DNA of 64,000 nt from Asterella californica. Taxonomy: Eukaryota; Streptophyta; Marchantiopsida; Marchantiales; Aytoniaceae. The translations under genes were made by a program, and so were the position numbers. Below, piece after piece: positions 45,690 through 57,802 of this stretch. The stretch covers positions 12,301,501 through 12,365,500 of the forward strand of contig JAYKYS010000001.1 of NCBI GenBank assembly GCA_036924285.1, read 5' to 3'. Positions within the stretch are counted from its first letter, which is position 1, and the number at the start of each line of letters is the position of its first letter. The notes beneath the pieces were generated by a model, which saw only the letters and a list, made by a program, of their open reading frames with translations, was not told where the DNA came from and did not search any database.

Positions 45690-46668
45690 TTTATCAACAC
45701 AAATCAAGGTGCCTATATCGTAAACACCACTGATGCACCTTCATCTAATTCGATCACCCTACACACAGAAAGAGCTAGATACGTACGTATCTTCAATCAT
45801 CGATACGCAACCACACTCAATGCAATCGCGTCCAGCAATCGCGTGTACAGCACACACGACTGCACCGACACCCGAACTATTTCGCTGTCGACCACCGAAG
45901 CAGCAGGAGACGAGCAGACGAGCACCTCACATCGAGAATATCGACAGCGAGCAGTCGAGATGAGCAGCAGGAGATGAGCAGCGAGCAGTAGCACGAGGCA
46001 GGAAGCACGAGATAGGAAGCACGAGACGATAGTTCAGGCGAACGACGAGACAGCAACTGCAAGACAGCCGAGACGAGCAGCAGAGGACGAGCAGCGACGA
46101 GCAACACGATGCAAGATGCAGCAGCCGAGAAGGACGACCAACACCTCCCAACGAGCACAGTCAGGACGAAAACAAAAACATGAAAACCAGCACCACGACA
46201 ACAACCACGACCACCGATACCGCCACCGAGATCACCACGAGCACCACCGACTGAACGCGGCTTTGCCGTAAATCACGAGCACTTATACCGCCACCGAGAG
46301 CGCCGAGAGCACAGACGGCATCGATACCGAGCACCGACACCGCACCAAATTCTTAAACCGCGAGAATCGATACGGCCACCAAAGTCACCACGGTGTAGAG
46401 TTGAGAGTTTCCTTGGGAAAGGGCGGAACCTTCTGGCTGTGATATGAGCTTGAAGGCTGTGTTCAGTCTACTTAGAGAAGCACTAGACTCCTGGCTGTGG
46501 CTGGTTTGCTCAAAGGATAGGCTTCAGGTTACAAGGTGATACTGAAAAACGTTCATACAAGTCTCTTGGCTCTTCTGATATGTTCAGGAAGCAAAGTTCA
46601 AGCTTAACTAGCAACGATAAGATCTGACGGCGAACTTTGACACTCAGGATTGAGAAATATGTGAAGGT
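45690..46668. repeat. Simple-repeat-rich 5' region of MULE A
   Basis: Mostly degenerate gagcag, cacgag and cgacca words (45890-46340). Element B has a comparable gagcga-rich region at 55600-56200. Long ORFs here (Arg/Ser-, Leu/Cys-rich) are products of the simple sequence. Confidence 0.6.
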
Positions 46669-47091
46669 TTAGACTTCAGAACTTCTCCATGCCACGGCCC
46701 ATGCCTCCGCAGAGTCGTCCGCCAGTAGCACCTGCAACCTGAAATAACGTTTCATACAATGACTAATTCGTTTGCATTTCGAGCAATAATCAAGCGCAGC
46801 ATCGAGTTTTTTACAGCATGATTCACATCCATTATACGTGCGAAATCCATCCGTATCATATCGTGCAACTTGATCTCGTAATCGATAAGCTCTGCTATGA
46901 GTTCCGATTTGTAGCCAGTCGATTGCAGCTTGAAGGTTCTGCCACTCTGAACTCGTGCAATTCTCTCGCCCGCGCTCCGCGCCCGACCTCTGACCATGAG
47001 CTCCTTCCTCTTGCATCACGACCTCAAATGCCAAGTTCGAAGAACGCTTTGAACACTCGATGATGCGCTGTGAATGTGCACACTCCAACAC
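46669..47091 (-). pseudogene. MYND-like zinc-finger gene fragment inside MULE A
   Basis: A 140-aa minus-strand ORF whose C-terminal half reads CESCCKKLDAALDYCSKCKR, then ISHC. The pattern C-x2-C...C-x2-C-x5-C fits the first part of a MYND finger, but the second half of the finger is missing. The N-terminal half (GRENCTSSEWQNLQAAIDWL) is unassigned. It sits between the transposase and the terminus of MULE A, where MULEs commonly carry captured host gene pieces. It is absent from element B. Likely a fragment, possibly one exon. Confidence 0.35.
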
Positions 47092-47189
47092 TCTTCCTGC
47101 CTCGCTCGATATGATACCACGATATTGCGACGCGGAGTTTGAACTTGCGCAGGTTTGAACTTCGATTTGAATCTACCCGTTTTACTATC

Positions 47190-47448
47190 GCATTCGCCGC
47201 GGGTTACTAGAAAGGAAACTGCGAACTGCGAACAGGGAAACTTCGATAAAACTGCGGTGTTAGGCGTGGTAAAATGGCATGGTAAAGTTACACGGTCGCG
47301 GTCGCGGTCGAGTAACTGCGTGGTGCCACGTCGCAGTGAACGACTTCAAACGGCCTCGCGGTGACTGTGCTCGCTCATTAAGTACCATTTAATCTCACAC
47401 GAGTTTAGCAACATTGATTAGAGAAACCGTGACATTGCTGTAGGGTTC
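47190..47448. repeat. Right terminal region of MULE A
   Basis: Shares with 56280-56568 the strings gccgcgggttac, gtgccacgtcgcagtgaacg, ggtgactgtgctcgctcatt, then a nearly identical run to ctgtagggttc. Similarity ends at 47448 and 56568, which defines the element end. Confidence 0.85.
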
Positions 47449-48080
47449 AAGTAACATTGCATTCAATTTTGGAGGACGTCTGGACCCGAGCGCCACTTGT
47501 TGGGACTGAAGTAGAGACAAAAAAAATCCCCATGTGGCGGAAAATGTGGAATATCCTCGCGGGCACTCACGGTCAGATAACTTGAGCACGTGAAGACAGA
47601 AAAAATCGACGGTCCAGTCTGGATAAGATGGATAAGGCCTTTCTCCACCCATTGATAGCAAACGGATGGAAAGATCCAGTGCGACAGGAGTCAATCTGTT
47701 GTACAGTGCTCCGCCTTGCGCTCCTTGCTTTCTCTTCCGGCAATTTGGTCGTTCGTCCTTGTCCTTAACCCCCCTCGACCGCTACCCACCGCTAGAGCTA
47801 GACGGTACAGCAGCCCTCGGAACTGGATCTCGGTTTCTTTTTATGACAATTTAGTTTCCCGATGTTTCCTCACATATTATAATATTAACCTTCCGTTGAA
47901 TACTGTCGTTATCCCAAGATCTTCGTTCCATCTGTTCACTCCCCAAAGAACCGCTATTCTCGCGGAGGGCCGACGAACCGTAAAGATGAATCCCAAACTG
48001 TACAGTGCTCGAATCTTCGACTTTAGCGTCCGAACAACGTTTGAAAAGACTTGTTCCTGTCTGTACTGTGGAAGATAATT
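47449..48080. repeat. Duplicated segment, copy 1
   Basis: Starts taacattgcattcaattttg and runs with roughly 85-90% identity alongside 59183-59858. Copy 2 has about 50 extra bases (59540-59590). Both contain a promoter-like block ccggcaatttggtcgttcgt and end at tgtggaagataatttacc. The small conserved minus-strand ORF (48086-47877) differs mainly at amino-acid-changing sites, so it does not look coding. Confidence 0.9.
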
Positions 48081-48740
48081 TACCAAGAGAAATTTACTCG
48101 ACCATACCTCAAAAGGAGAAGTAGAACTTGCGGCATTCCCAAGTTCTCAAAATTACTTTAACATATTCCTACTACCAGCAAAGAGTTATCTGTATGTATT
48201 TATAGGTCCGTAATCGGTCAACGTTCTTGTAGAAGTGAATGGCAAGTTGCAGCATATGTGAGCAGTTCCGGGTCACACTGAAACTACTTACAGATATGAA
48301 GTTCTGAGTCATTTGATCACTATTTCAGGTTATTCATTTTTTTCTGCACTCCTATTGGTTCCGGACCTTTCGCGATGAAGATTAATCTCCAAAAGATAAG
48401 AGATGCAAGGAAAAAATATCCACAGAAACCAACCCATTACGCTTGTCAACTAAAGATATTTGCAACGGATATAGGATAAGGTGTTATGTATTCATACGCC
48501 TTTATGTGCATTAGTCAATACCAACTGTATTTCTTCCGACTGCGTTTATTATAAATATATATGTAAAAGAAAAAATTAGACAGAAATACATGGTTCAGTT
48601 GAGTGTACTAGTGCTCATAGAATCCTATGAAACAGTTTTAGAAGAAACTTTTATTTTTTCTGGGACTCTAACTTCTGTTCAAGTTACATTCTTCGGTCTT
48701 GAATTACCAATACTACTTGAGAAATCTTCGAAATGCAAGC
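48081..48740. other. Intergenic stretch, nothing recognised
   Basis: Unique-looking AT-rich sequence between the duplicated segment and the Ty3 fragment. Confidence 0.4.
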
Positions 48741-49287
48741 TGGCTAACAAGGATACTTGGTATAGATCGTGCTTCACTCCTTGCTTTATGTATTAGGCAG
48801 TTGAAGCGAAGGGAGGAGGATCTTGCTGATGCGCAGGAGAGGCTGAAGGTGGCTCGAGTCAGAAACAAAGAATATTTTGACAAGACTCACTGACTACGAC
48901 CGAAGCCAATACATGTTGGTGATTGGGTTCTGGTATATGATAGCACGTTGGAGAATCAGCATTCTACACTTCGTAAGTTCTCTCGAAGATGGTTCGGACC
49001 TTATGTTGTGCTAGATGTGTATGAGAATGCCACTTATAGTTTGCGTGAGTTGGATGGTACTCCTTTGAAGCTATCCGTGGCTGGCAAACGTGTGAAACTG
49101 TTCAAGAGACGCGGAGGGTCAGTCGAGTTATTCAACTTTCTGGAGTCAGAGCTGAGGACAACAAGAGACGGAGACGTCCCAGTATCTGATGAGGCTGAGG
49201 CGGAGGAGAATGACGATGAAAAAGAACAAGCAGAAGACTGAACAAGTTGGCACATGCCGGAGGATGTGCAAGTTTGGAGGGGGTGGA
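48741..49287 (+). pseudogene. 3' end of a Ty3/gypsy pol (integrase C-terminus)
   Basis: Reads RQLKRREEDLADAQERLKVA, then a TGA at 48891-48893 (family has Arg: THRLRPKP), then HVGDWVLVYDSTLENQHST, KFSRRWFGPYVVLDVYENAT and LSVAGKRVKLFKRRGG. This is the integrase C-terminal (GPY/F) module of Ty3 elements plus an acidic tail, ending at 49241. A purine-rich tract (tttggagggggtgga) precedes a putative 3' LTR starting TGTCGTGATG at 49288. The upstream two-thirds of the element is absent. Confidence 0.8.
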
Positions 49288-50074
49288 TGTCGTGATGTGA
49301 ATCATTTCACATAGTAAATGATTCACTTCTCTGTCAGGCGTTAGTCTCTCTGAGTGAAGTTAAGACCTCAGAAACATTCATTTTTGAAAAATGTTATATA
49401 TTTTGAGTCTTAGTAGGTTGATTACCATGTCGATAGGATTTAAGCTCATGGGTTGTATTTGCGTGTCACCCATGCACGCTTTCTAGCTGATTTAAGTTAT
49501 CTTTCGGGGCTGCGTGTCATTTTAGGTAGTTTAAGTTTTACGCTGGTATTCTAGGGGGCTTGACGTGGTTGGCTATGAGTGTAGATAAGTTACCATGTGG
49601 TTTAAGGCACAAAAGAACAACCAAATGGAGCTATGAACTCTCATTGGTTCATTTTTGTCTTTTGTGTAACTCTAAACTTAGAAATAGAGCTCTAAAGAGG
49701 ATTTCGATCAATTGGTGAGAGTACTGCGAAATCTGAGAGCACAGGGAGATAGAGCTCGTCGAGCCAAGCACTGTCAGTGAAATTTTTGATCGATTTGGAT
49801 CAATAAACAAAGAGTTATGCCTAATTGAAGTTTGGATTGTGCCAAAACTGCATCACTTTTGTTGATTTTGGGGTTTTGAGTGTCAATTGCAGCAGAACTG
49901 AGGAAATCGCTTCAAACCTTCGTGGTTGCGTACACTGTCAGCCGGGCTACGACTGTCAAAAATGTTTCAAGTGATTTGAGTTACTGAGTAATTCAGGGCG
50001 ACCACTGAAGCAGAGGGGGTCTGTAAAGCTCGCAATCTGGAGCAGCAACTTCAGAGAACGAAATCTGGAGTTCT
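49288..50074 (+). repeat. Putative 3' LTR of the Ty3 fragment
   Basis: Begins TGTCGTGATG directly after a polypurine tract. No second copy exists in the window, so the 3' boundary cannot be set; the end given is arbitrary. Confidence 0.4.
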
Positions 50075-50548
50075 GTGTACAATCAGGAGGTCCAACTTCA
50101 CAGGAGTGTTCAGCAAGCTGTGTATTGCAAATCCGTTGGAGTGTCAGCTGACGAGTTCAGTGTGTTGGAGTTGAAGCGAGAGGACTCTGCTGTCTTGGAT
50201 AAATTAGTTGGACATTTTTGGATGGTGAGGCTAACTGCGGTGTACAACAAGACACCTGAGTCGCGCTACCTCCGAATTGAACGTGCATATCGATGTGCAC
50301 AACGAGATCTTGTTCCATCACTATCTCCTACTATAAGTTCAACATCGACTACGGAGCACAGTGTAGACGTTCGTTTAGAGGGTCGACGGGCCACTGTAGC
50401 ATCTTCACAGTTATGCGATAGTCGTTCAGAGAGGTTCAATTTGAAGAGAAATTCGACAGAGTTTTATCACGGATATTTTCTAAGGTCAATGAGTACTATC
50501 ATTTTATGTATTATAGCAGGTATCGTTGTATGGCTGGGTAGGCATTGA
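50075..50548 (+). other. Unrecognised 157-aa ORF
   Basis: An open frame with a mixed N-terminal half (VSADEFSVLELKREDSAVLD) and a C-terminal hydrophobic segment (STIILCIIAGIVVWLG) that could be a tail anchor. No family is recognised. It may lie inside the putative LTR or just beyond it, so it could be a chance ORF. Confidence 0.25.
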
Positions 50549-52767
50549 TGAATTAAAGTTTACGGGTCTCATTGCCTCCGTGGGCAGCAGCTGTGGACGC
50601 TAAACCGATCTGCACTCCTGTCCATTCGTGAGTAGCGACCCCATCGTTAGTAGCGACCCCTCTGTAGTGGCTGTAGTGTGGGCTGTGCTCGGCTCGTGAC
50701 ATGAGATGTAACTATCGAACCATCCGGGGTTTTAGATCTCGGCATCTGTTTTTTCCCGTTTTCCACTAAATTAAGTTACATCTCTTGGACCAGATTTCAA
50801 ACTCGTCTATTCTCAAGCACAGAGCAGCTTAGGTGTGATGGGAAGCGATGGGGATGGGAAAGTGTAGGGTAAAAGACTAATTTGTAACTTATGAAGGAGA
50901 GCTTTACAGTATTGTAAGGGATGAAGGAGAGCTTTACAGATTTGTAAGGGTCCATAAGCAATCAATCAGCAGAACATCTCTTGTGCAGGACTGTGTTCAG
51001 GAGACAGTTCAATGCACGGAAGCATGTTTACACTGCGGCCTTTTCTTCACCTCTCAACGCCTAGGCACTACACTGGAATTGACGCTCCTAAGGCATTCCG
51101 TAAGCGAATGCGAAGAATCGCTGGTGCGCAGCCAAAACTGAGAATTTTCTTTGAATGCTGTCACATTGTGGAGGTAGTACTAACCCTTCTGAAATTCGAA
51201 TAGTGGAGACGCACGGTATGTAGAGCTGGTAGCGCGACGTACAGCATGTCGAGTACAAAGACTACACTTCCCTACAACCTGTGCACGAAAGCACGAAAGC
51301 GGCCGTTTCCCTGAAGTTATATATTTCTTCGTATTGTTGCATTGCTGTGAGATGGTCGTCAGCCTTTTAGCAGAACGGTACTTTCACGAAAGAATACATT
51401 ATTTGGTGAAAGCCCCTTTCCTGGCGGCGGGCGCCTGTTCCAGTAAGTTTCCGAGTGCATTTTCGAGTACGCGTCCTCTTCAGATCTCGGATGTAGGGTA
51501 AAAGACTAATTTATAACTTATGAAGGAGAGCTTTACAGTATCTCGTATATGCTACAGAAACCACTTGCTCCAAAAAAGGTTGGATCAGTTCTCAACTTGA
51601 TATGAGTTTTCAAATTATAGCAGACCAGGAAGGGTTCATATCAGAAGGGTCCCGTTCTGACCTTCGAAGGTTCGTAGAAAGTAAAGAACCTTTCACAAGG
51701 ACTGTTTTCAGTTGGGGCACGTGCACGGTTATTGGCTCGTAAGCTCATAAGCTCGTAAGCTCGTTAAGCATAAGCTTGTAAGCTCGTTACATAACATAAG
51801 CTCGTAAGCTCGTTACATAAGCTCGTAAACGTAAGCTGTTTACGTTTATGTTCATTTATGTTTCAGAAGCTCACGAACTTGACTCAGATACACTAAATCA
51901 GACTCCACTGCCTACACGTGGGTACAGATCACATATGATCTCGAAGGTGGCACGACGATGAACCGCTCTCTCCAGTGAGGTTCAGAGAGCCCTTAACGTG
52001 AACGTGTAAAGACCTAAACATCCAAAGAGAGTCCTTAACGTGAACGTGTAAAGAACAAGCAAACAAGACATTAAGAAAACAAGCAAACAAGACAAACAAG
52101 ACAGACTTTAGGCAAACAAGTGCCTAGCCCTTAACGTGGTCACGATGGGTTTATCACAGCAAATTCAACAAATTAATTCTTCATGTGGACAGCCTTAAAA
52201 TTTGCAAAGGAAGTTTACAGATCTTTTCCTCTGAGTACTGCTTCCAACTCGTAAAGCTCATGAAGTTGACTTGCCTCTACTGTTATGGAAAGATAAGAGC
52301 GATGAGCGAGCAGCTGTCTTACTGCTAAGCGACTACTAAGCGACTACACCTTGAGCACCCCCTTGAGAGTTGAACTCAAGCAGACCTCCATGGTCTGGAC
52401 CGTCTGGGTTATCTGAGTAACAAGCGATAAATTAAACGGAAGAAGCAAGCTTGTGGTCATCGACAATTATACTGATATCAAACAATATTATCTACCCTAA
52501 ACTACAAATAATATTATCTACCCTAAACTGCATCCTAAACGCCATCGACAACAACTACAACAGTATCTGAAGTATACCAGTACAGTTTCGACATCGATGA
52601 CTTTATACTGTACAACTACAACAGTATCTACCGTAAACGCCATCGACAACACTACCCTAAACATCGACAACACCTGCTGAAACAGCGACCACACCTGAAA
52701 CACACAGTAAGTAAACAGTTTCGGTATAGGCATACTCATCGTGAAGAGCTGATAGTTGCGATGCTAC
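50549..52767. other. Repeat-rich stretch between Ty3 fragment and MULE B
   Basis: A 50-bp direct repeat (gtagggtaaaagactaattt...gagagctttacagta) occurs at about 50862-50913 and 51492-51542. At 51735-51850 is a run of gctcgtaa words, like the Harbinger minisatellite, with a 9-bp hairpin at 51826-51848. At 51995-52050 ccttaacgtgaacgtgtaaag is repeated, and at 52480-52670 accctaaact and acgccatcgacaac are repeated. The far end of MULE B probably lies somewhere here. No gene recognised. Confidence 0.55.
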
Positions 52768-55286
52768 TCATCGCATATACAGTGAGGGACCGGTAGACTC
52801 CCAAGTAGGCTGTTGTCGTCGCGACCGTTGTCGCATCACACAATCTCTGATTTTCCGCTCGAAGACAAAAAAGGCTCGGTCGAGTTCCATCAAAAACATA
52901 ATATTGTCTCCTTCGATCTCTAGAAGATCTCTGACATGACCAAAAGTTGTATTAACTCGTCGTAAAAAACCCTCCTTTGTTGGAACGTTGTCTCTCTGAT
53001 GTCTACGCTCTTCGGATAAATCCTCCTCCTCAGCGGACATGACTGATGATGAGAGGTCCTGGTCGTAAGTAACATCATTAGGCTGTGATGATACCTGCAC
53101 ATATTCAGTCCAAGGATTGAGAGAACACGGGACGACCTCTCGTTGAAAGAACTGACTCTCACTGTCAAAGCAATAGAAAGGGTGTGCACACCTCCTGTAA
53201 GTAGACATGAATCGAGGTGGTACCGATTCACTTTGACCATAAGTGCTAACTAGATGCTTGCAGAGAAGATAAGGCGAGTTCAAGTATTGCGGACACGAGC
53301 AAGTCCATCGCTGAACCGAGGTGTGATGTACGATGCCGTTCGATGATGACAAGGTCCCCAACTTACGCCAGGTCACTCTAAACGTCTCCCACCATGATGG
53401 ATGAGAGCACCCGTTAAGAACCTGTTGCAAGACTTTTAACATGTCCCCAACTAGACTCTCTGCAATTACCAGTGTCAAACGGTCTAGACGAGGTCTATTC
53501 AATGCGTATTTGTAATCGTGTTTCAGCTTCCTCCAGTGAGATTCAACTATGTTAGTAGTTCTCGACAAGCACAGAATCGGTTTAGATGATCGACTAAACA
53601 GCTTGAACTTAGACGGAGTATACCATTCTCTCCACAGGTACCTCCACAAGAGTGACAAGTTGTGAGTTCTACAGAGCTCATACATCTCAAGCACGGCCTT
53701 GGAATGAAGCGCTTCAGAAGTTTCGAACTCACCTGTAGAATTTGGAATGAGACTATGCAAGTTATAATGCCGAGTCAGCAAGGTAAGAATCTCCTTTCTA
53801 ATAGCGGGAGAAGGTGAGATATTACGACCCTGCGTAGAACTCGAGCCCTACGTAGAACCCTGCGTAGAACTTGAACCCCACTCTGGATCGATGAAAGGAA
53901 AACGATTATTTGCCTCGATACTTTGATAAGAACAAGTGGCCTTCCCTAAGCACATACACTTCACCTCAACAGCAGCCTGTGCATGCTTCATGCATAGCTG
54001 AACGTACATAGGAACAAAAGCAGCTTGCAAAGCACTTATTTGCCCACTGTCCTTATCAGTGAGCGCGAAGACAGGCTTTAGACCAAGGTTTCGGAGTGCA
54101 ACAAACCAAGCAGTCAACACACCCTTTCGATGTTGTTCAATCTCCAACCCACTGCCCTTCTTACCTTCGCCTACCCTCAGATAAAAGAGATAAGAGAGTG
54201 GTACGCCAAAGCCTCCGAAGTTGGCAGCCACGACAAACAACTCGAACCGCATAGAATTCGTCTTAAACGTGGAATCTACAACAATCTCAACGACTGAGCT
54301 AACACGCTCAAAAAAAGGGATGCAAAAACCGAATACCATGAAGTTGTCTGTGTGTTCATACAGAACCTGAGAGAACTTTCTGTCAGCAAAGGTTGAGCTC
54401 CTTATCAACAAAGACGCGCTCCTCACTTGGTCATCGATATCTCGTAAGTACTGTCTCGACTGAATTTTGCTGATCCAAAAGTTTACCTGGGCCCTAGTGA
54501 TGCTCAAAGGATTAATCATACCTCTATCGCAAAGCATCCGATATACCTCAGGCTTTCGGACGTTCATGTTAGCAATCCCCTCTAAGAACGTAATAGCCTC
54601 ACCTGGGAAGATGTTCAATTTATACGTAGGTTTCTCGTGCACCAACAGATGCTGACAAGTTAGTATAACAACTTTCTGAACAGTGTCTACTGTGATGCGG
54701 ACATTACCCCCACATTCAAACCGATTTATCTTACGTTTCTTCTCCTGCACTCGCTGATTGTCTACTGGTACTTCAAGTTGCAGGTATGTAATTCTATCGC
54801 TCCGTGATGCACACCAACACGTAGTTCTGTACAATGAGGTCTGCTTCATTGAAACTCGTGGGTTCCGAATATCTCAGTAATACCCACTGGTCATCTCAAA
54901 CTCCGGAATGACATACTGCTTCAACCAGTACGATAACGCTGAAGCAGCATTATGCGGGTTCCAACTCGTGAATTCTCCAGTCATACTATCGTCCGTCAGA
55001 GAAACGGTCAAGCGGAAGAAGATAACTGAGTCCTCGATGTCCTCAGCCGCGAAAAGCTCTCTCAGTGCATCGACAAGTTCTGTGTATTGACACTCGACAG
55101 ACACCAACAAACTTGCATCTTCTTCATCATCCGCGTCTACACTATCGGACGTACCCTCGACTCTTCTATAACACTCATTACACGTTTTGAAAATATTCAA
55201 GTCTAGAAGGTTGTGCCCTTACGAGCACGAGTAAACGCGGATAGAGCGAGCTCTCGAGAACATCGATAACAAATCTGATTATCCAT
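52768..55286 (-). pseudogene. MULE transposase with SWIM zinc finger, copy B (broken)
   Basis: N-terminal zinc ribbon (ICYRCSREL, then FKTCNECYRR), with a frameshift between the two near 55205-55215. Then an acidic stretch, an in-frame TGA at 54874-54876, and a DDE core with both Asp motifs (VVDSTFKTN, ALTDKDSGQ) and LCMKHAQAAV. A TAG at 53848-53850 interrupts a short repeated phrase (GSSSTQG) whose other copies read CAG at that place. VESHWRKLKHDYKYALNRPR, the SWIM finger (WTCSCPQYLNSPYLLCKHLV) and the C-terminus RRQQPTWESTGPSLYMR follow. It is better preserved than copy A, with only one frameshift and two stops, so it may have been active more recently. Confidence 0.87.
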
Positions 55287-56279
55287 CACAAGGTACAGCA
55301 AGACGACTCATAGATTGCGGCCAAAGAGATCGACTTCACTTCGCGAGCAAACTGTTCTCATTCACAAGAGGAAAAGCAAGAACCACTCACAAATACCGCT
55401 GATCGTCCTCTCGTCCGCTGATCGCCCTCTCGTCCGTCACAAAGGCACCAGCACATTGTTTACATTCACCACAAATGAACCGTGTCGAAATTGAATAACA
55501 TCTCGCACGAGTTGTCGATTCGAGGACGCTTACTCGCGGTGAACCTAAACACTGCAAGATCGCAAACACAGAACAGCACGGATTTGATAGCACGGACAGC
55601 ACGAAAGAAACGACCGATGAGCGAGCGAATTAATTCAAATGAACGACGAGCGAGCGGATTCAATAACGTCAACAACGAAAAGCACGAAAGAAACGAGCGA
55701 TGAGCGAGCGGTGTCAAATGAAAGACGAGCAAGCGAAGACGTCAACACCTCAACCTAAACCGCACGGAACAGCTAGTGGTTTGTAACGACGAGACCTAAA
55801 CACCAAAAAAAAATTCCGGAACAGCGTACGAGCGACAATAAACTCACGACGAGACCTAATCACGTAGTACGCGATACCGATTTGATATCCGGAACAGCGT
55901 ACGAGCGAGCTCGACCGCGACCTAAACACCTATAGACGCAAATTGACGCAAATTGACGAGTACGAGCAAATAAACTGAAGCGAGCGAGTACGCGAACAAG
56001 CGAATTGAACGAGCGAATTGAACGAGCGACGACGAACATCGCGAACGAGCGAACGAGCGAAGGAGACACTAACGAGCGAACTCCCCAATTGAACAGTGAA
56101 GGAAGGAAACAACCCGCCATACGAGAAGTGAACTACGAGCAACTGCGCACGAAAGAAACGAGCGATGCGGAGCGGAGTACTGGCATGCGGAGCGAACGGG
56201 CTACTGCCACTCACAGGCTGAACAGGCTAACGGCTCCAAACGCTGTACGCGCGAATGGCGTTACTGGCGGGCGAATGTC

Positions 56280-56568
56280 GCCGCGGGTTACAGGTCATCG
56301 CGGGTTACTGGCGAATGGAAACAGGGAATGGAAACAGGGAACACCCGAACACCTAAACTGCGATCAGGCGGAAACTGCGAACAGGGAGACTGCGAACAGG
56401 AAAACTGCGACCGCGACCGTGGCGGTCGAGTAACCACGTCGAGTGCCACGTCGCAGTGAACGGCTCCAAACGGTCTTGCGGTGACTGTGCTCGCTCATTA
56501 AGTACCATTTAATCTCACACGAGTTTAGCAACATTGATTAGAGAAACCGTGACATTGCTGTAGGGTTC
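56280..56568. repeat. Right terminal region of MULE B
   Basis: Partner of 47190-47448. Beyond 56568 the sequence (tgttacttcaactgttcc) is the reverse complement of the start of the duplicated segment at 59171-59188. Confidence 0.85.
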
Positions 56569-57044
56569 TGTTACTTCAACTGTTCCCGGCTTTCACTGCC
56601 TATGATTAAGTGTGGACTTTTGTAAAAATCTAACTTTTATACTTCACAAACTTTTCCACGAGAATATTACGGGGAACTAAAAAGTTAAAACAAGGAAGAG
56701 GAAATATCCTTCCCCACAGCCTTGTATAGTGAATTTCGTTTTCTCTTATCAGAATACGTGTAAGTGTTATAAAAGTTTATTTTATTAAATTATTATAAAA
56801 AATTAAATTAAATTTTAAAAATTATATGTTACTCAATCCTGGAGTAGCCAACTCGTCTGGACAAAATCCATAAGTAAAAGACGGCCTGCTGCGATCTCTG
56901 GGGTATAAGTGCGGAGCCCTTCTTGTTATATCGCGCCGTTTGTCAGAGGACGTTAGTTAATATTCTAACCTTTCTCATCGAAAAAGTTAAAATATTAATT
57001 AACGAACCTCATGTACATGAGATGAATATCTTCTGAAGAATATC

Positions 57045-57082
57045 ATGAATCCTCTTTCCTCGGAAGAGGAAAAAGGATTCAT
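57045..57082. repeat. 17-bp hairpin (one mismatch)
   Basis: Arms 57045-57061 (atgaatcctctttcctc) and 57066-57082 (gaggaaaaaggattcat), loop ggaa. Confidence 0.8.
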
Positions 57083-57719
57083 GGAAAGAACAAACATCCT
57101 ATAATCACAGCCTCAGGTCTCATAAAGAATATGCACGTAAAGTGCACTTCTTGCAGAGGAAAAGATCAAAGACAAAAAGTTTACACAGAAAACAAATTTA
57201 TCACGAGCAATTGACTCAGAGCGGACTTCAGAAGCGTTTAGTAAAAACTACATCAACAACAGGGATTAAAGCGTAGAGTTACGAAGAAGAATGTCCGACT
57301 GGGTTTGAAAAAACAGTTTAGAAAGTGATAAAGTTTTCTAAACTTTACTAAATTTAAACTAATAAAATTAAAATCCACTTGGAGAACTTGATTACACATG
57401 GTCTGCAGTTACACAAACCGTAGTGAGTCATGTAGACTTAACCTGTTTTTGGTATAAAGACTTGTGCTTTCAATGAATAAAAATATTTAATTTATAACCT
57501 AACTTTTCAAGAGCAAAAGACATAAATTAAATACCGTGCATATTTCCTTTTTCTGAACTTAGAAGAGGATGATAATATGCATGCTTGATAAAAACTACAT
57601 GCAAGATGAACTTCTGAGAACTTTTGTTTGCTTGTTGTTATCAGGAAAATGTATAAATATTAACTAAAAATTTTATACAAAATTCATAAAAAAATCAAAA
57701 AATTCTATTAATATTAACT

Positions 57720-57802
57720 GTTAGTCCAACATGAGAACACAGGAGGAGCAGGACATAAACCATAAGAGGAGCATGAACTTATGCGCTCCCTACAGTACAT
57801 AG
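57720..57802. repeat. Dispersed repeat, copy 3
   Basis: tgttagtccaacatgagaac, then gacataaaccataag, then gcgctccc, similar to 24521-24591. Confidence 0.5.

Larger units (their letters stand above)
43213..47448 (-). mobile_element. SWIM/MULE-type DNA transposon A
   Basis: Contains a broken transposase (43213-45685) and a 5' region of GA/CG-rich simple repeats. The right terminal 260 bp (about 47190-47448) match the end of element B, including the terminal run gacattgctgtagggttc. The opposite end was not located; no matching terminal inverted repeat was found near 42000-43200, so the left limit given is just the transposase stop codon. Confidence 0.7.
52768..56568 (-). mobile_element. SWIM/MULE-type DNA transposon B
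   Basis: Same architecture as element A: transposase on the minus strand, a long simple-repeat 5' region (55600-56250), and a right terminal region (56280-56568) ending ctgtagggttc. The other end was not located, so the left limit is the transposase stop. Confidence 0.7.

Noticed and set aside
45877..46158. Leu/Cys/Ser-rich ORFs on the minus strand
   Set aside because: Translation of simple gagcag/cacgag repeats, with several overlapping frames of similar composition.
47877..48086. Conserved minus-strand ORF shared with 59640-59870
   Set aside because: The two copies differ mostly at amino-acid-changing positions, as expected for non-coding duplicated DNA.
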